In this document: in pieces, positions 23,901-36,500 of the stretch
Layout of the letters: each line of letters opens with the position of its first letter
How positions within the stretch are numbered: the first letter of the stretch is position 1
DNA from: Gordionus sp. m RMFG-2023
Taxonomy: Eukaryota; Nematomorpha; Gordioida; Chordodea; Parachordodidae
Length of the DNA stretch: 64,000 nucleotides
Direction: 5' to 3'
NCBI RefSeq assembly: GCF_954871325.1
Contig: NC_088776.1
Location: forward strand, 47,138,569-47,202,568
The notes under the pieces: model-generated
Told to the model about the DNA's origin: nothing
What the model saw: only the letters and a program-made list of their open reading frames with translations
Database searches by the model: none
Position numbers and translations under genes: made by a program

Positions 23901-26698
23901 TAAAAAAATAATCCATACCTAGGTTCATTAGCAACCAAATGATTCTTTGATTCTAGATAGTACATACATATATTTTTTGATTACTTATGTCCTCGGCCCA
24001 ATAGGGTGAACATGTTGTAATTATTTAAAAATAATTATATATTTTTTTTTAAATAATATGTCAATCATACATTTTTTTAAAAATTATGATTATTAGATTG
24101 ATAAAACTTTCACTTTTTTAATTCTTGGGAAATAAATTTTATTGTTTTAATATTCTTGTAATAAATTTAATATTTTGTTGTAATTTGGTTATAAATTTTG
24201 AAATAAAAGAATAATTACAACAAAGATAATAACCAAAATAATATTACGTAAGCCTTGAAATTTTGCTCATAGGTGGCAGAAAGGTATAGATATCTATTTG
24301 CCAAATCTCGAGGCTTGCATAATATTATTTTCGCTAAAATCTTGATCGGACCGTTTATAAAAATCGACTCAAATTGGGCTTTTTAACAATACTAGTCAGA
24401 CCTAATTATTATTTTAATTTCCTCGCCAAACAGACTTGGACATCTTTAAATAAATAAGGCTGGATTTGGACAAAATTTTTTTAGAATTCTCTGAAATTAT
24501 CTAGGATTTTTTTAAAAAAATCTGAGTTAGACTTAGTGGTAAAATTTAGATTTCTCTGAATTTGAGTAAATTATAACAATGTATAAGTAGAAGTAAGACA
24601 TACACATATGCATTAAAGCTTTGCATTGAACTGGTTTTTTCATCCTATATGAATTTTTTAAAAATGTGGGACCATCTTTAAGATTATTCTGGAAAGGACA
24701 CGTTTCCAGAACTGGGTTGGGAAATATTCTGCTTTAAAGGATGAAGTCCATGTTTGATTCTTTTGTCAAATAAAATAGTTTTATGGTTCACTATTGGTGT
24801 TTTATTCTCACTACCCAAATTAATAAAATTAAGTTGTGATAATTTTGTCCAAACATTACTTAAAAAGATTTTTATGAATATTCATTGTAGTTTTGCCTTT
24901 CCTGAGTTCATTGATATATATTGCTTGATATTAATGCATTAATGCCAAAATATATGCTTAAATATCTTAATTCACAAATTTGATTCATTGGCCTCATCAT
25001 ATTTACATGTTAAGTATTCCATTATTCTGGCATTTCTTCATTTAATCTTAAATTTTATTTTAATACTATACATAAATTATTTATGTTACTTTAATTTTTT
25101 TATTTATGCATAATTTAAATAAAATTTATAATATATTATATAGACATGGAGGACATTTAGGAGTGGGTTTTATAATTGGTGGAGTAGACTTAACTGGTTC
25201 TCATTTATATAGTGTTGCACCCCATGGATCAACTGATAAATTACCTTTTATGGCATCTGGTTTGATTATTTATACATTTATTTAGGTTTATGTTACTATT
25301 TCTTGGAATACTTGTTTTATTGCACTTGTTTCACAATGAAAAGATAACTATTATTTAATTTATTATTAAACAAAAACATTTTTTAATCTTGTTTATTTAT
25401 AATGGTACACAAAGAATATTTATTTATTTATTTTGCCAAATATATTTTGATCCCAGGATCTGGAACATTTGCTGCTCTTTCAGTTTTGGAGGACCGATGG
25501 AGGCCTGATATGAATGTATAAATAGATTATAACTTTACATATATATATTTATATATTATGATTATGTTCAAAATTAGGTATGTATTATAAATAATACTCA
25601 CAAAGGATTCCCCTATTAAAAATTCTGATCATATTTTTATTTTGCTTTTTTTAAAATATGTAATAGAACAATTGGAACACTATTTTAGTAATTGGTTATA
25701 AAACTAAAATTATCAAAAATTTTCTTTTAGTTTTTTAAAAAAATTTTTTTTTATCATAATGTATTGCAGCTTGAAGACGGGAAAAAGTTGTTATGCGATG
25801 CCATAACATCCGGTATTTTAAATGATCTCTTTTCAGGAACTCAAGTTGATCTATGCATCATAACTAAGGATAAATCGGAACTTCTTAGACCATACAAAGT
25901 TATATCAGAAAAGGGAAAGAGGTATTGTGTTAATATTTACTAGAGACCTGCAGGCCCCGATCAAAGCCCAGCCAAGGTATGCGGGGCCATATAAATTTTT
26001 TTAACCTGGGTCAAGCTGGCCAGAAAACATTTTTAGATCAACTTAGACTTAGTCAAAAAATTAATTTTTTCTATGCACCTGGGCCTTTCAAAAATTTAGA
26101 TATAGTAATTTAATTTATACCTAAACTACAAAAAAGATAAACAATACAATATAATAACCAAATCCATCTAATATTCGTAGTTTTTTTATAGAGATTATTA
26201 AATTCTTAATCATTAGAAGAAAATAAACTACAGTATAAAAAAGCCACATCATTTTAAAACCTGGACACAAGCCTGAAAATTTAAAACCCAGGCCCAAAAC
26301 TAATAATTTTAAATAATTTGGGCTGGGCCAAAAAAAAATAAATTTACAAACCCCAGCTGTGCAATTGGTTCTTCTGTAGGTCTCTAATATTTATATGAGA
26401 TTTAAAATATAATTTGCCATTAGTAGCATTATCAGCATTATAATGCCTATGCAATAGATTTAAAAATTAAAAGCTCTCAACTTTTTATAAAATTATCATG
26501 TTTTTTTTAAATGTAAAATCGGAATATATTATTTAAAAAATTCTTATACTTATTTTATATTAATCATTTTTTATATTATATTTTAGAGAAGGGAATTACA
26601 CGTTTAAGAAGGGAACCACCGCTATTTTGAACCAAGTTGTTCATAAATTTAAATTGGACATTGTAGATGAAGACGAAATTAGAATGGACACCCATTAA
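17993..26698 (+). CDS. PSMB7: Proteasome subunit beta type-7 (20S beta-2, trypsin-like)
   Basis: Eight exons: 17993-18045, 18087-18168, 18209-18306, 18349-18492, 25144-25259, 25457-25515, 25770-25921 and 26587-26698. All have GT/AG ends and phases fit throughout, giving 271 residues (human about 277). The N-terminus GFNFDNCKR matches the beta-2 prosegment. The precursor is cut in KTG|TTIAG, making Thr37 the mature catalytic Thr1. In mature numbering Asp17, Arg19, Lys33 and the beta-2-typical Gly45 are present, as are [19 protein letters not shown] and the SGSG motif. The mature chain is 235 residues and acts in the inner beta ring of the 20S core, cleaving after basic residues. The first three introns are 40-42 nt. 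Intron 4 is 6651 nt and holds a large palindrome plus MITEs, and intron 7 holds a 446-bp hAT MITE. It appears intact and functional. Confidence 0.96.
18793..18899. repeat. Small MITE bounded by a G-run and a C-run
   Basis: Ten G residues (18795-18804) followed by TGATGTTCAAATGTC are mirrored by GGACAAATGAAATGTACCA and thirteen C residues (18885-18897). The pair forms an inverted repeat of about 30 bp with a short spacer, in PSMB7 intron 4. Confidence 0.55.
18900..20454. other. AT-rich part of PSMB7 intron 4
   Basis: No exon-like sequence or open frame is supported. A decayed GGTCAGGTCC / GACCTGGGC-type repeat end lies near 19895-19950, and a GTTAAAAAGC-MITE-like fragment (AAAAACGGCCCTATTAAGAT) lies near 20406-20425. 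Confidence 0.4.
20751..21514 (-). mobile_element. hAT deletion-derivative MITE A (TAGGGCTGTGC family)
   Basis: The termini are TAGGGCTGTGCTGAT and ATCAGCACAGCCCTA, flanked by perfect 8-bp duplications GATTATTT (20743-20750 and 21515-21522). Subterminal CGATCCGATAT blocks repeat at both ends. On the minus strand a BED-finger start (near 21180) runs almost directly into the hAT C-terminal SAFSTA-type motif (near 21090), so nearly all of the transposase is deleted. The same junction is seen in MITE B. It lies in the left palindrome arm. Confidence 0.85.
22192..22348. repeat. Tandem pair of about 80 bp in the palindrome loop
   Basis: Two consecutive blocks share TTTCACAC, TGTGTATA or TTGTATATA, ATCA(C/T)CAAA, TGCATATC and AAAATTAAATAA. 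There is no coding sign. It sits in the unpaired centre of the palindrome. Confidence 0.5.
22835..23529 (+). mobile_element. hAT deletion-derivative MITE B (TAGGGCTGTGC family)
   Basis: It starts TAAGGCTGTGCCGAT and ends ATCGGCACAGCCCTA, with perfect 8-bp duplications GTAAAAAG (22827-22834 and 23530-23537). It is inverted relative to MITE A. A BED-finger fragment (near 23166-23245, [17 protein letters not shown]) is joined to [12 protein letters not shown], the hAT C-terminal motif, by the same internal deletion as in MITE A. It lies in the right palindrome arm, at a site that is uninterrupted in the left arm. Confidence 0.85.
24222..24395. repeat. GTTAAAAAGC-family MITE, 5'-truncated copy
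   Basis: This matches the 55255-55478 copy from AACCAAAATAATATTA to GGGCTTTTTAACAATACTA. The other end is missing. It directly abuts the right end of the palindrome. Confidence 0.6.
24396..25143. other. Remainder of PSMB7 intron 4
   Basis: AT-rich sequence with no exon, no long frame and no repeat end that I recognise. Confidence 0.4.
25941..26386. repeat. CTGCAGGT-ended hAT-like MITE, copy 2, in PSMB7 intron 7
   Basis: The termini are TAGAGACCTGCAGGCCC and CTTCTGTAGGTCTCTA. They are flanked by ATATTTAC and ATATTTAT, a 7-of-8 match that fits the 8-bp target duplication of hAT elements. The element starts 19 bp after the exon-7 donor. The intron without it would be about 210 bp. Confidence 0.75.
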
Positions 26699-26780
26699 TT
26701 ATCGAAATTAATTGGAAATGGAAATCTGCTTGTTTTATTTTAATCGAATTATCTTTAATTTTTATTTGATATTTTTCTAA

Positions 26781-26805
26781 AATAAAAATTATAACCCTCA
26801 ATAAA
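26781..26805 (+). terminator. Candidate PSMB7 polyadenylation signals
   Basis: AATAAA occurs at 26781-26786 and again at about 26800, 80-105 bp after the PSMB7 stop. In DNA this rich in A+T the motif is common, so position is the main support. Confidence 0.4.
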
Positions 26806-27097
26806 TCGAAAGTTATTTAATTTATACATTTTAGAAGGACATTTTTGAGTTAAAGTTCATAGGAAACTCATTTTATGCCAAACTTATACCTTGAGTTGTG
26901 AAACTGGTTTAGTAGTAAAAAGCGTGTAGTAGAATCTGTATTTTGTAAAGTTAAACGTTGAGAACGTGACAAAAAGCTCTAACGAAATAATTGATGCGCT
27001 GAGATTATAATGTATGGTTGATTAGTGTAAAGTACAAATGTGCAACATATCTTTCTTACAAATACTGTTATGCAAATATTAGTCTGAATAGGCTGAG

Positions 27098-27463
27098 CTA
27101 GCGTTTACTAGTTGTAAGAATGATGATTGCAAATATGTAACATGTTTTCGACTTTTGGTAGAAATTTAATTGATGCAACTCTAATATTGGAATGATGTGT
27201 TTGCTTCGGTGCAAGTCGAGTATTGTGAATATCAAAATCATATAACTTTGATTTCGCTTCAACTTGGTCAATATTTTCTCACTTTTCTTAGTTATAATTT
27301 CTTCCTGTGGCCATCTTATTAAATTCTTTCGTTCAATAGTTCCATTTGTAATCATTAGTGCTGCATTAGATTGTGATGATGAATCAGTTATTAAGAATAA
27401 TATAGTTGACCCAGTTAGTGTATTTAAAAAACAAATTATAGTAAATAACATCAATTTTTTCAT
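27098..27463 (-). pseudogene. Possible small secreted-protein gene or its pseudogene
   Basis: A minus-strand frame of 121 codons starts MKKLMLFTIICFLNTLTGS, a convincing signal-peptide-like start, in a stretch less AT-rich than its surroundings. After about residue 65 the frame becomes oddly hydrophobic. An overlapping frame (about 27110-27260) then reads more like a soluble protein (VEAKSKLYDFD, VASIKFLPKVENM) and ends in its own stop. This suggests either one frameshift in a decayed gene or a chance overlap. No homologue is recognised. It lies about 400 bp downstream of PSMB7 and converges with it. Confidence 0.3.
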
Positions 27464-27599
27464 GAAAATTTATTTTTATTTGCATAACACGCCTTTTTTT
27501 AGTGTACAAAATATTCTGAGGGGCCTGGCAAAGTTACCTTTCTATAGCGAAATAACTTGTAGCTTAAATGCTGATTGACTGTTAATAAATGCAGCATTT

Positions 27600-30581
27600 C
27601 CACAGATTGGAAAAGAAGTATTTTCTTCCCCATTTTACAAAGAAAAGTTTATAATGTTGGTTTGTGGGTCACATTAGCCTGTCCTCCCATCCAAGCTGGA
27701 TTTCGAATTTAATTTTTCTATGGGCTTGGGCTAGGTTTGAGCTAAAGATTTTGATTTTTTTTTATTAAGCTGGACGGAATTAAAGATTATCTGAGTTGGC
27801 TAAAAAACATGAAATCCCGGCTATTAGTACATTAGTGTTTTTATACTTCAAAACATTTGGAAAAATTATAATAGTAGAAAAAATTGACGGAATATTGTTT
27901 TTAGTTTATTATTATTAAATCATCATTTTATATTTATATATATTTATCGATTTTAATTAAAATAATATCAAATTAAGATTATACTTGATGTATTTTAATT
28001 AGTAACACATTAGAGGAACGAGTCACATCGGGTCAAGGAATTTAAAAATTAATTAGGTCTATGTTTTAAATTTATTCCTATGATAGAGAATGAAAATATG
28101 TACACTTCGATAAAAAAATTAATATACCAAAGCGTAAACTCTATTCTATCTATTGTCTGCTAACATAAGATTAACTTTTTTAAAAAATATTTTGTGATGA
28201 GTGAGGTTTGGGGCACACGTCATACCGCAGGACTTTTTATCAAAAAATAATTTATATGGTGGTTAAATTTTTTGGACTGAAAATTGAAATAGATTAAAAA
28301 ATAAAATTATTTTATATTAGATAAGTTAGTCAGTTATGTTTGAGATATTATAGCTGATGTAACTGAGAAATTTGGGGCTTGTAAACGATATCGATGAATT
28401 CTAGTATCTTTTTCAATTATAGTCCGTCTTAAATTTTTTTGGTAAATTATCCTTAATTCAATACACCTATTATTGTGGTAATTGAGAAAATCTAAAATAA
28501 AAGGAAGAAACAAATTAGTATAATTAAAAACAAAATTTAAACATTTCAAGATTTTAAAGTTTTATTCATAACCATAAACTATAAATACTAATTATCAAAT
28601 AAAAGTAAAAAATTATAAGAGAAATATTAAAAGAAAGTAAAAAAATATAAGAAAAAGTTAATAAAAAAAGAAAATTATATGCGAAAAAAAAAGTGAACAA
28701 CTCCAATTGTTAAACTTAAAGTATGAAATATCTACAATTATCACGCGTCATCTCATTTAAATAATCTAGGGCGTAATAATTTTAATAAAACATTATTTTT
28801 GTTTGAATATTATCATAATTTGAAAAATGCATTTTTTAGTAACTAAATAATACAAGATGCGGTTCTATGTTTCCAGATACTCTTTTAATAAATCAAGCGC
28901 CGTAAAAGAAACTTTTAGATATATAATATATAAATTCGCTATTTATTACTTCTAACCAATAGCCCACTCTTTTTCCTTAAATTGAATTAAAAAAGTAATT
29001 AAAATCCAGGATATCATAAAATGATTATATTTTTAATTATGGATATAGAGTTTAAAATTTTATAGTAGAGGATGGATTCACCTTTCATATAATAAGATTG
29101 AATTGAAATATCTAAAATTCATCTACACTGGTGTTGCTAGCTTTTCACCTTGAATGGGCTCTATTTTTTTTTATCTGAAATAAGTTAAAAGGGAAATTCT
29201 ATTTGGTAGAAAAAAAAGGCAATTCTATCTAAAAATTTGCATAAAAATAAATCCATCATACATATAAAAAAAATATATTTAGCTAGTAGCTCTCCGGGGT
29301 TTTCAGAAGCTTAAGCCCACTAAACTATGCTACTGATAGGGAAACCAGGGTAAAAAGGTCAATGCTTTATATTTTATCATAAAAATTTAATCCAACAAAT
29401 TAAGTAAGAAATCAATGTGTATCTCACCGCATGCAAATTAAAAAAGTGTAGCTATGAACAGTTATATGAAGTGTATCTAACCTGCGCTCATGGTAAGGTG
29501 GCTAAGCAGTGGTAAAATAGTTAAAATATTGCGCATAACTTCTGAAACAAGATATGCAATTTTATAATTTTGAATGTGTCCATTTTTGGCATGTACATTC
29601 TAATATTTCATCACCTTTACGACTATTTTAATTGTATATTATAACATGAAATTCTTATTAATTTTCCATTTTGCTCAATAATTTTTTCATATGGAGTAGA
29701 GGTTAATATTTTTGAATTCTTTTTTACAGCTTATATGAGACGAAACATTTTAACGTTTTACGCATATCCGCTTTACCTCAGGGTAATAATTATTATATAA
29801 GTTTCTATTGCTTGACATCTAGTAAAAAAATTAAATTTTTAAAATATAATTTGCTAAATAAAAAATTCCTATGACGTAATTTTTGTTATCTGTGTAATCT
29901 AAAAATTTTTGGCAAAATATATCATGCAAGAAAATTTTCCCAAAAGATCATAGGTGAAATTATACCTCTTCACGCTCACCAAATAACGTCTTTTTATTCA
30001 AGGATTAGAAAGTTATTCCCTTTAAAATATTAATCCATCAATCACTTTACCTCGGTCTCACACAGTGAAGGTAATGAAGAACAATTTCTCACTTGTAACA
30101 ACATTTTTATGGTTAAATCAATGCCCTGACGACACTTATCCAAGCAATTAGCTATCTGCTCTACCGATTATTTTAAAAAATCAATGAAGGACAATATTTT
30201 GGTGTATACCAGTTTAATTAAAATTTTTTCGGTTAAATATGAATCCGTTAAACAGCAACTGAAAAAAAAATTAATTTAATTTCCTATTGTATATAAATAT
30301 CGCGTTTTTTAAATCCATTTATACTTTGTAATATACAAATCCGACATTAAAAAGGTAAATTATTGATTATTTTTTATTTATTTGTGAGCCTCTTCCGCTT
30401 TCAGTTAATGAAAACTGGTAACAAAATAATCGATAAATTATAAAAAAATATATTTTTTTAAAAAATTTAATTTAATTCGGCCATAGATAAGACATCTATT
30501 TTTCTCTTTAATATTAACCAAATATGGTATTTGAAAAAAATGTTTGTTTGAAATGTTTAAAAAAACTTTTATCATGAAATA
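27600..30581. other. Intergenic region between PSMB7 and the amidating lyase
   Basis: No gene is supported. A decayed GGGCTTGGGC-type repeat lies near 27660-27840. One exon-like patch (29721-29781) follows TTTTTTACAG, reads LYETKHFNVLRISALPQ in one frame and ends before GGTAATAA, but no partner exons are found. A repeat end (AGCCCACTAAACTATGCTACTG) lies near 29315-29340. Confidence 0.35.
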
Positions 30582-33500
30582 ATGCCAAAAATTGAGCATT
30601 CATTTCTAAATATATTCAATTTAATTACCTTGCTACTAATATTATCATCTTGCTTACAAATTACTTATAGTTGGAACTATGAATATCCAGCACTCGTGGA
30701 TTCATATGATTACAAGGTAAAATTTTATATTCATTATCATTTATAGTGTTTTTATTCTATCTCATTTTGAAGTTTTATATTTATTCTTATCTATTAATTT
30801 ATTTAAGTAAAAATGTTATGGTCAAAAAATTATCCTAATTATTTTCAAATTAATCTAAACGTCGGGTACTTATATCTAATATTAAGGATGTAATACAGGA
30901 GGAAAGTTATTGTATGATAATAATTGTAATATTATTCAACAAGTACTCAACCTGATTAAGTATTAAAAAATGAATATAACGTGAAGTTATGTAAAATTAT
31001 GGGCCAATTCTTATAATATTTTTAACATTGGAATTTAGCAATGTAATTTTAATTTTATAATACTTGTATCAGCCTCATGTATTCGATGATTTATAAATTA
31101 ATTACTTATAAATAATTGGGTTCTATTAGTGTAAATATGTGTATACATACTGATGATGTTCAAAAATAGGAATCATAAAGTGGGCATATGTGAGCGTTTG
31201 ATAAAAAGTGAAATTTGAATAGGAGAGACATACTAAAAAGCATTTAATCTTTCTTATTTTGTGAAACTAAAATTATATATAACCAAATATCGGGTGGCCC
31301 TGATCCTAAGCTGCTTATAAAAGAGTCGAGAATCTTCCAACATAGATCCAATTATGAGAAATTGCGTAATCCTCTTAATAAATAAAAAATGGTTGTATAT
31401 CACTTTGAAATAATAAGTAAACTTTAGATTTTCAAATTCTTTTAAAATATACTTATATTTTTGTGTTTATAAATTATTATATCTTTTTAAAATGCTATTC
31501 AAATTAATTTGGAAAATATTTTATTATATATTTTCAGTTCAAATCTAAATAGCTAAAGAAATCTCCTTTAATTTAAATTGGCAAGCTTTTTTCCGACTAG
31601 TTTTATTAAAATGCCCAATTTTTATAAACGACTCGATTGAGATTTTAGCCAAAATAATATTTTGTAAGCCTCGAGGTTTGGCATTATCACTAACAGTCGG
31701 GTATGCAAACTCTTCAAAATTTTCATAAAATTTAAATTATTTATAAATAAAAATCATTTAAAAAATATCTGTGTCCAATTAAGAACATATTGACTAATCA
31801 TTTGAGGTGACCCCCCTTCCATAAATTGTATTGAAAAGTATTATGCTTTTTACAGGCCTTTAGTCGAGTTATTATATTATTTCTGTTAATAATTTTGAAA
31901 AAAAAATTATTAATACTTCTGCTTATAATTTTTTTAATAGTATAGCAGAAAGAATTTCCCTGTTGGCTTGTGGTTTTTCAGGAATGACCTGCCTATTTGA
32001 GTTTGTACAAGATCGATACCGTCGCTTTAATTTAGACACTAGAATTGTATGTGAGTAAAGTTTAAAGTGTGCTGTCTCTTTCTAAGATTTTAATGGCGAT
32101 TCCCATAATCTGACCGTAGTTTTCACACATTCGGCTCGTCTACTATATGAAACATTGGCGTAACCAGAGTTGGGCAGTACCGCGAATACTTGTATCTAAG
32201 ATACAAGATCCTTTTGTATCACGTAGTCAGTATCTTTTTGATATTTCTAATAAGATACTAGTATCTGTAATACTAGTATCTGTATGATACTAGTATCTGT
32301 ATCTAAGATTCTTTATTCTCTAAAGAATCTTGAATCTTTTTCATTTTTATTTTCTTGACAAAAGATACAGATACAGATTCTTTTTAATATTCATGTTTAA
32401 AATTTTACACATCACAGTATATATTTTATTTTCTTCGAGAATCTTGTATTTGTTTCCTTATTTTTTTTCCTCATATTAAGGTAGAAAAAAAAATAACAAC
32501 ACCAAAACGAAATAAGTATATATTATATGTTATATATAAATGTAACTCGATAGAATATCATTACCAATTTTATGTAATATTAATAATTTGTAGGATGATT
32601 AACAATCATTGTAGTGAAATTTAATTTAAAGAAATAAGTTCCCCTGAATTATATCCCAATCTAAAATTTATATGGAAATTTTTTTTAAAATAAAACTTAC
32701 AAAAGACAATTTACAGGCTAGATGTAAAACCTGTATAAACAAAAAAATGATAAAGGGTTAAACACAATTTTGTTAAACATTATAAAGTATATTATTTATG
32801 TGTAGTTAAAAGGGACATAGGTTATCTTAAATATTCAAGTTTACAATATTGTCTACCTTTTTTAAAAGCTGCCCAAGATGTTATAGGCAAAAGATTTTAA
32901 GAAAATATTTTCCTATGATTTGAATATAATGTGGCTTTTTTGACATCAATATCACATCCATATTTTAAGGACTTATGGAATGAGTTGGATAATAAAAAAA
33001 TAATTTAAAAAAAATAATAATAAAAGAAGCCCTAAATGTAGTACCAGAGTATATAATCAAGTTCAAACTATAAAACCAATAAATTAACATCTAATATAGA
33101 AAATGATGTTTATTTTTCTTTTGGTGAAACAAATGGTGCTAAGTTCAGTAATACAAATAGCATTGAGCTGGACGTTTTAAATTATATTAAGTCGAAATAT
33201 ATTATAAATACTTAATTATTATTCTTCCATTAAGGAAATTTTTTATACATTTTAATACTTTTATCAGCTCCAATTAAGGTTATTTAGTTTTGGTACAATT
33301 TTAAATATGCCGAAATGTCAAAGGTCTAATGATAAATTATTTCAAAGATTTGATTTTTATAATAAATGTATTTTAAATATTTTGCAAATTAATATTTCAA
33401 CTCCCATTAAAAATACGAGTCTCTCTTCTCATTTTATGCTAAGGATGGGCTAATACATATTAAAATGCCTGATTATTATAATTAACTCATCTTTAAATGT

Positions 33501-36500
33501 TTTATTAATTATTGTAAATATTCATTCTTATTAATGTGTATGTTATGTTCTTCACAAATAAATAGTAAAAACTGTATTTTATAAGCTATTCTAATTTATT
33601 TAAGATACTCTAATTAAGTAAAAGATACAAGTATCTATCTCTATCTAAAATTCATTTTTATAACTTTATAAATATTATTTTTAAATTTATAATTTAGATA
33701 AATTAGGGGAAAGAATTTATAATTTCATCAGTATTTAATTGTTTAAATAAAATTTTTCCATTGATAATATGGTTAAATTATTGAGAAAAGAATCTTTCAT
33801 GATACTGCGCAGTCTTGTTTTAATTAATTTAATTTTACTCATAACTCTTTCGGCAGTACATGAGGTTGTGGGAATGGTTAATAAATATTTATATAAAATT
33901 CTTAAATTAGGGAAAGCAGAAAAATTTAAAAGTAAACGATAAGGTAAAATAAATGAATAGTTTTTCCAATCTGAATCGTAAGTCCCTGAATTATCATCAT
34001 CATCAGAAGAAGCTAAATAATGTATTGGTAAAAATATTTTAATTAAATAAATTTACAATTCTCAGAATCTGACAAATCTTTAGATTCTTGAACCTCTAGG
34101 TCATGAGTAATAATTACATTCCCCATTTTGGCCATCTTATAAATATTTATAAACTTCAACATTTCTTCGAAAATTTGACTTGAATTTAAATTGTAAAATT
34201 CACAGATATCCTCGATATCTTCTTTAATAATTGATTTTTCTGCCATTCCCTTTGGCGTAAAAAATGATGTTTGATGTAAAAATTTCATGAAATCATCATT
34301 AAATCTTTCGTTAAACTGCATAATAATTAAATCGAGTGCAGCATAAAACACACCTATTTTAAAGCTAAAAAAAATTTATATATTTAATGATGAAAGTATA
34401 TATACCTCTCCTTTTTGGATTGTAATGTTTGAAGTCTAGAACTTTCAAAATCAAAATTTAGATTTCTCTCCTTCATAAAATCTTGCGCCTTTAAAAAAAC
34501 ATCCAAAAATTCAGTGTTATGTTATTATCGATTAGATTAAAAAATAATTAAGACAATAATTTATATTATACTTCTCAAATTAATCAAGCAATCTTTTGTC
34601 AATTGAATTTGATTTATTGCATACCCTATATCCTTCGAAATGGTTTGCAATTTTGTATAAGCCAAACTTGTTATCAACAATATTTTATCCAAAACACAAA
34701 GTGATAAGATAAAATCAAATTTTTATATTCTAAAGACTATAGCACTAGCCATAGTGGAAGTGGCATGATCTTCAGAATCCTTTAAATTTGTTAAAGCTGC
34801 CCTCAAGGCATCATAAAGTTGAAAAAAATCTACAATAGCTTTATATGACGATAGCCAGCTTCTAAATAAAAAAAACATTTAAAATTTAAATAAATAAGGA
34901 ACTATTACCGAGTGGTATTCTTGACGCGTAGAAATCGTTGCGATTTTTTCAGATCATTACACTGAAATTTTTTGAGTACCTCATATCTTTTTACACCATT
35001 AAAATAGACATAAATCTCATCTAGTATTCCTATAACATTTCGAAGTTCTTTAATTGATTGGCATAATTGAACAACGATTAAATTTAATCGATAATAACAC
35101 CAAATAAAAGCTGCCTTTGGCGCCTCTGCTCTAATCAAGGCTTGCACACCATTGATTCTTCCACTCATGTTTGAGGCTCCATCATAACTTTGCCCAACTA
35201 GATATTCAAGGGGTAAATTCATCGAGCCAAGTTTGAATATTATATTATGCTTTATATCGAGACCTGTGGTATTTTCCGTACAATATATGTCAATCAGTCT
35301 TTCAACAGGCTTCGACGTCTCACTATTTTCATCATATCTTACTATCAAAGCTATTGCTTCTGATTTCGAAACATCGCATGTGCCATCAACTATGATTGAA
35401 AAGCACCTGTTAAATATAATCTCATTTTAAATTTTTTTTATAACCATATTTTTCATGGTTTCAATGAGAATGTTTATGTTATTATATGATAATAGGTTTG
35501 AATATAATTTCGTTTTTAATCCTTTATTTTTTTTATCCCTTTTTCTTTCTTCATTTTGCTGTGTATACATTTTTAGTATAGGTTCAGAAATCTGCAATAA
35601 GCTTAATAAGGGCCATCATATTGCCTTGTTGCCTGTTCCCCCAGAAGGCTTGGTTACGAGATATTAAATAATCTAAACATCTTATTATCATTCTTATAAT
35701 AGAACGGTTATTATCTACACATTCTTTCTGAGGTGTTTTAAATTTTAATATCGAATTTTTATTATGAGAAAGCCTTCCATAATCGGCCATCATATGTCCC
35801 TGTGAAGATTCATGCAGAATAATATCACAATTAATATTTTGCCATTTATCTAGACCTTCACATGTCCATTTTGAATTTGCGTGTGGACCACCAAATAAGA
35901 GACATGTTAAGCAAAAAACTTTATACATTTTAATACTATAAGTAATCCAATTTCTAGGAATTTTGCTATTGTCAATATTGGTTAATATTTTTTGGCATAT
36001 TTTAAAATTGGAAAAATAATTTATGACAAGAAATTTCGGATAACAAATTTACTAAACATCGACCAAAATTTCCGTCAATATATTAAATTAAAAATTAAGT
36101 GGGGGGGGGGGGTCTTATTGTTACATTTATAAACCAGAAATCACATGATCATGATGGATGTAAAAAAAAAGTACCCCCACTCAAATTTACTGAAGCAGTT
36201 GCTTCGGACCCCCCCCCACCCCGTTGTAGGGGCCCCTGTTGGGCAGACTTGTCGGACTCTAAAGATATTACATGAAACATTCTAAAAATCTATAGATTTA
36301 ATCTTAAAGGAATATAGTCATTTTTCGCGTAAGAATTTCTTTTAATATCAATTTTATTTTAAAAACAATGCATATTTCAAGGATACACTCCCTAAACCTA
36401 CATTGTTTAATAAAGTAAATCGTGATGAATTAGAAAACGGTGAATCTCATTTGATAAAAGAATGGGTGATAGGTGGAAAAGTGGGGAAAAATGTATTTGG

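Larger units (their letters stand above)
20455..24215. repeat. Large palindrome (long inverted repeat) in PSMB7 intron 4
   Basis: The left arm, about 20455-22030, is the inverted counterpart of the right arm, about 22680-24215, once the two inserted MITEs (20751-21514 and 22835-23529) are removed. Each arm is then close to 0.8 kb and a loop of about 0.65 kb remains. Matching landmarks include CCCAAGAATTAAAAAAGT, ACTATCTAGAATC, GCATAGCTGCTTC / GAAGTAGCTATGC and TACTAATGGTAAATC. In the left arm the minus strand carries a C-x2-C-x4-H-x4-C zinc-knuckle motif near 21806-21847, followed by an acidic and Asn-rich stretch; the right arm carries the decayed equivalent on the plus strand. The knuckle could come from a gag-like fossil or from a cellular gene. 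It is broken and no retroelement family is assigned. Confidence 0.7.

Noticed and set aside
27264-27578. 104-codon plus-strand frame
   Set aside because: It lies opposite the signal-peptide-bearing minus-strand frame and looks like its shadow.
32170-36246. Matching TTGGGCAG octamers at 32170-32177 and 36239-36246 as target duplications of one large element
   Set aside because: The left octamer is part of a normal hAT terminus (CAGAGTTGGGCAGTACC) that continues without a break, and no inverted partner of the right end follows it. The match is probably chance, since this word is common at hAT ends.
30717-36381. The 31941-32046 block as a PAL exon
   Set aside because: PAL exons 1 and 2 meet at phase 0, but the open frame of this block needs one extra base on its left, so inclusion would break the PAL frame.
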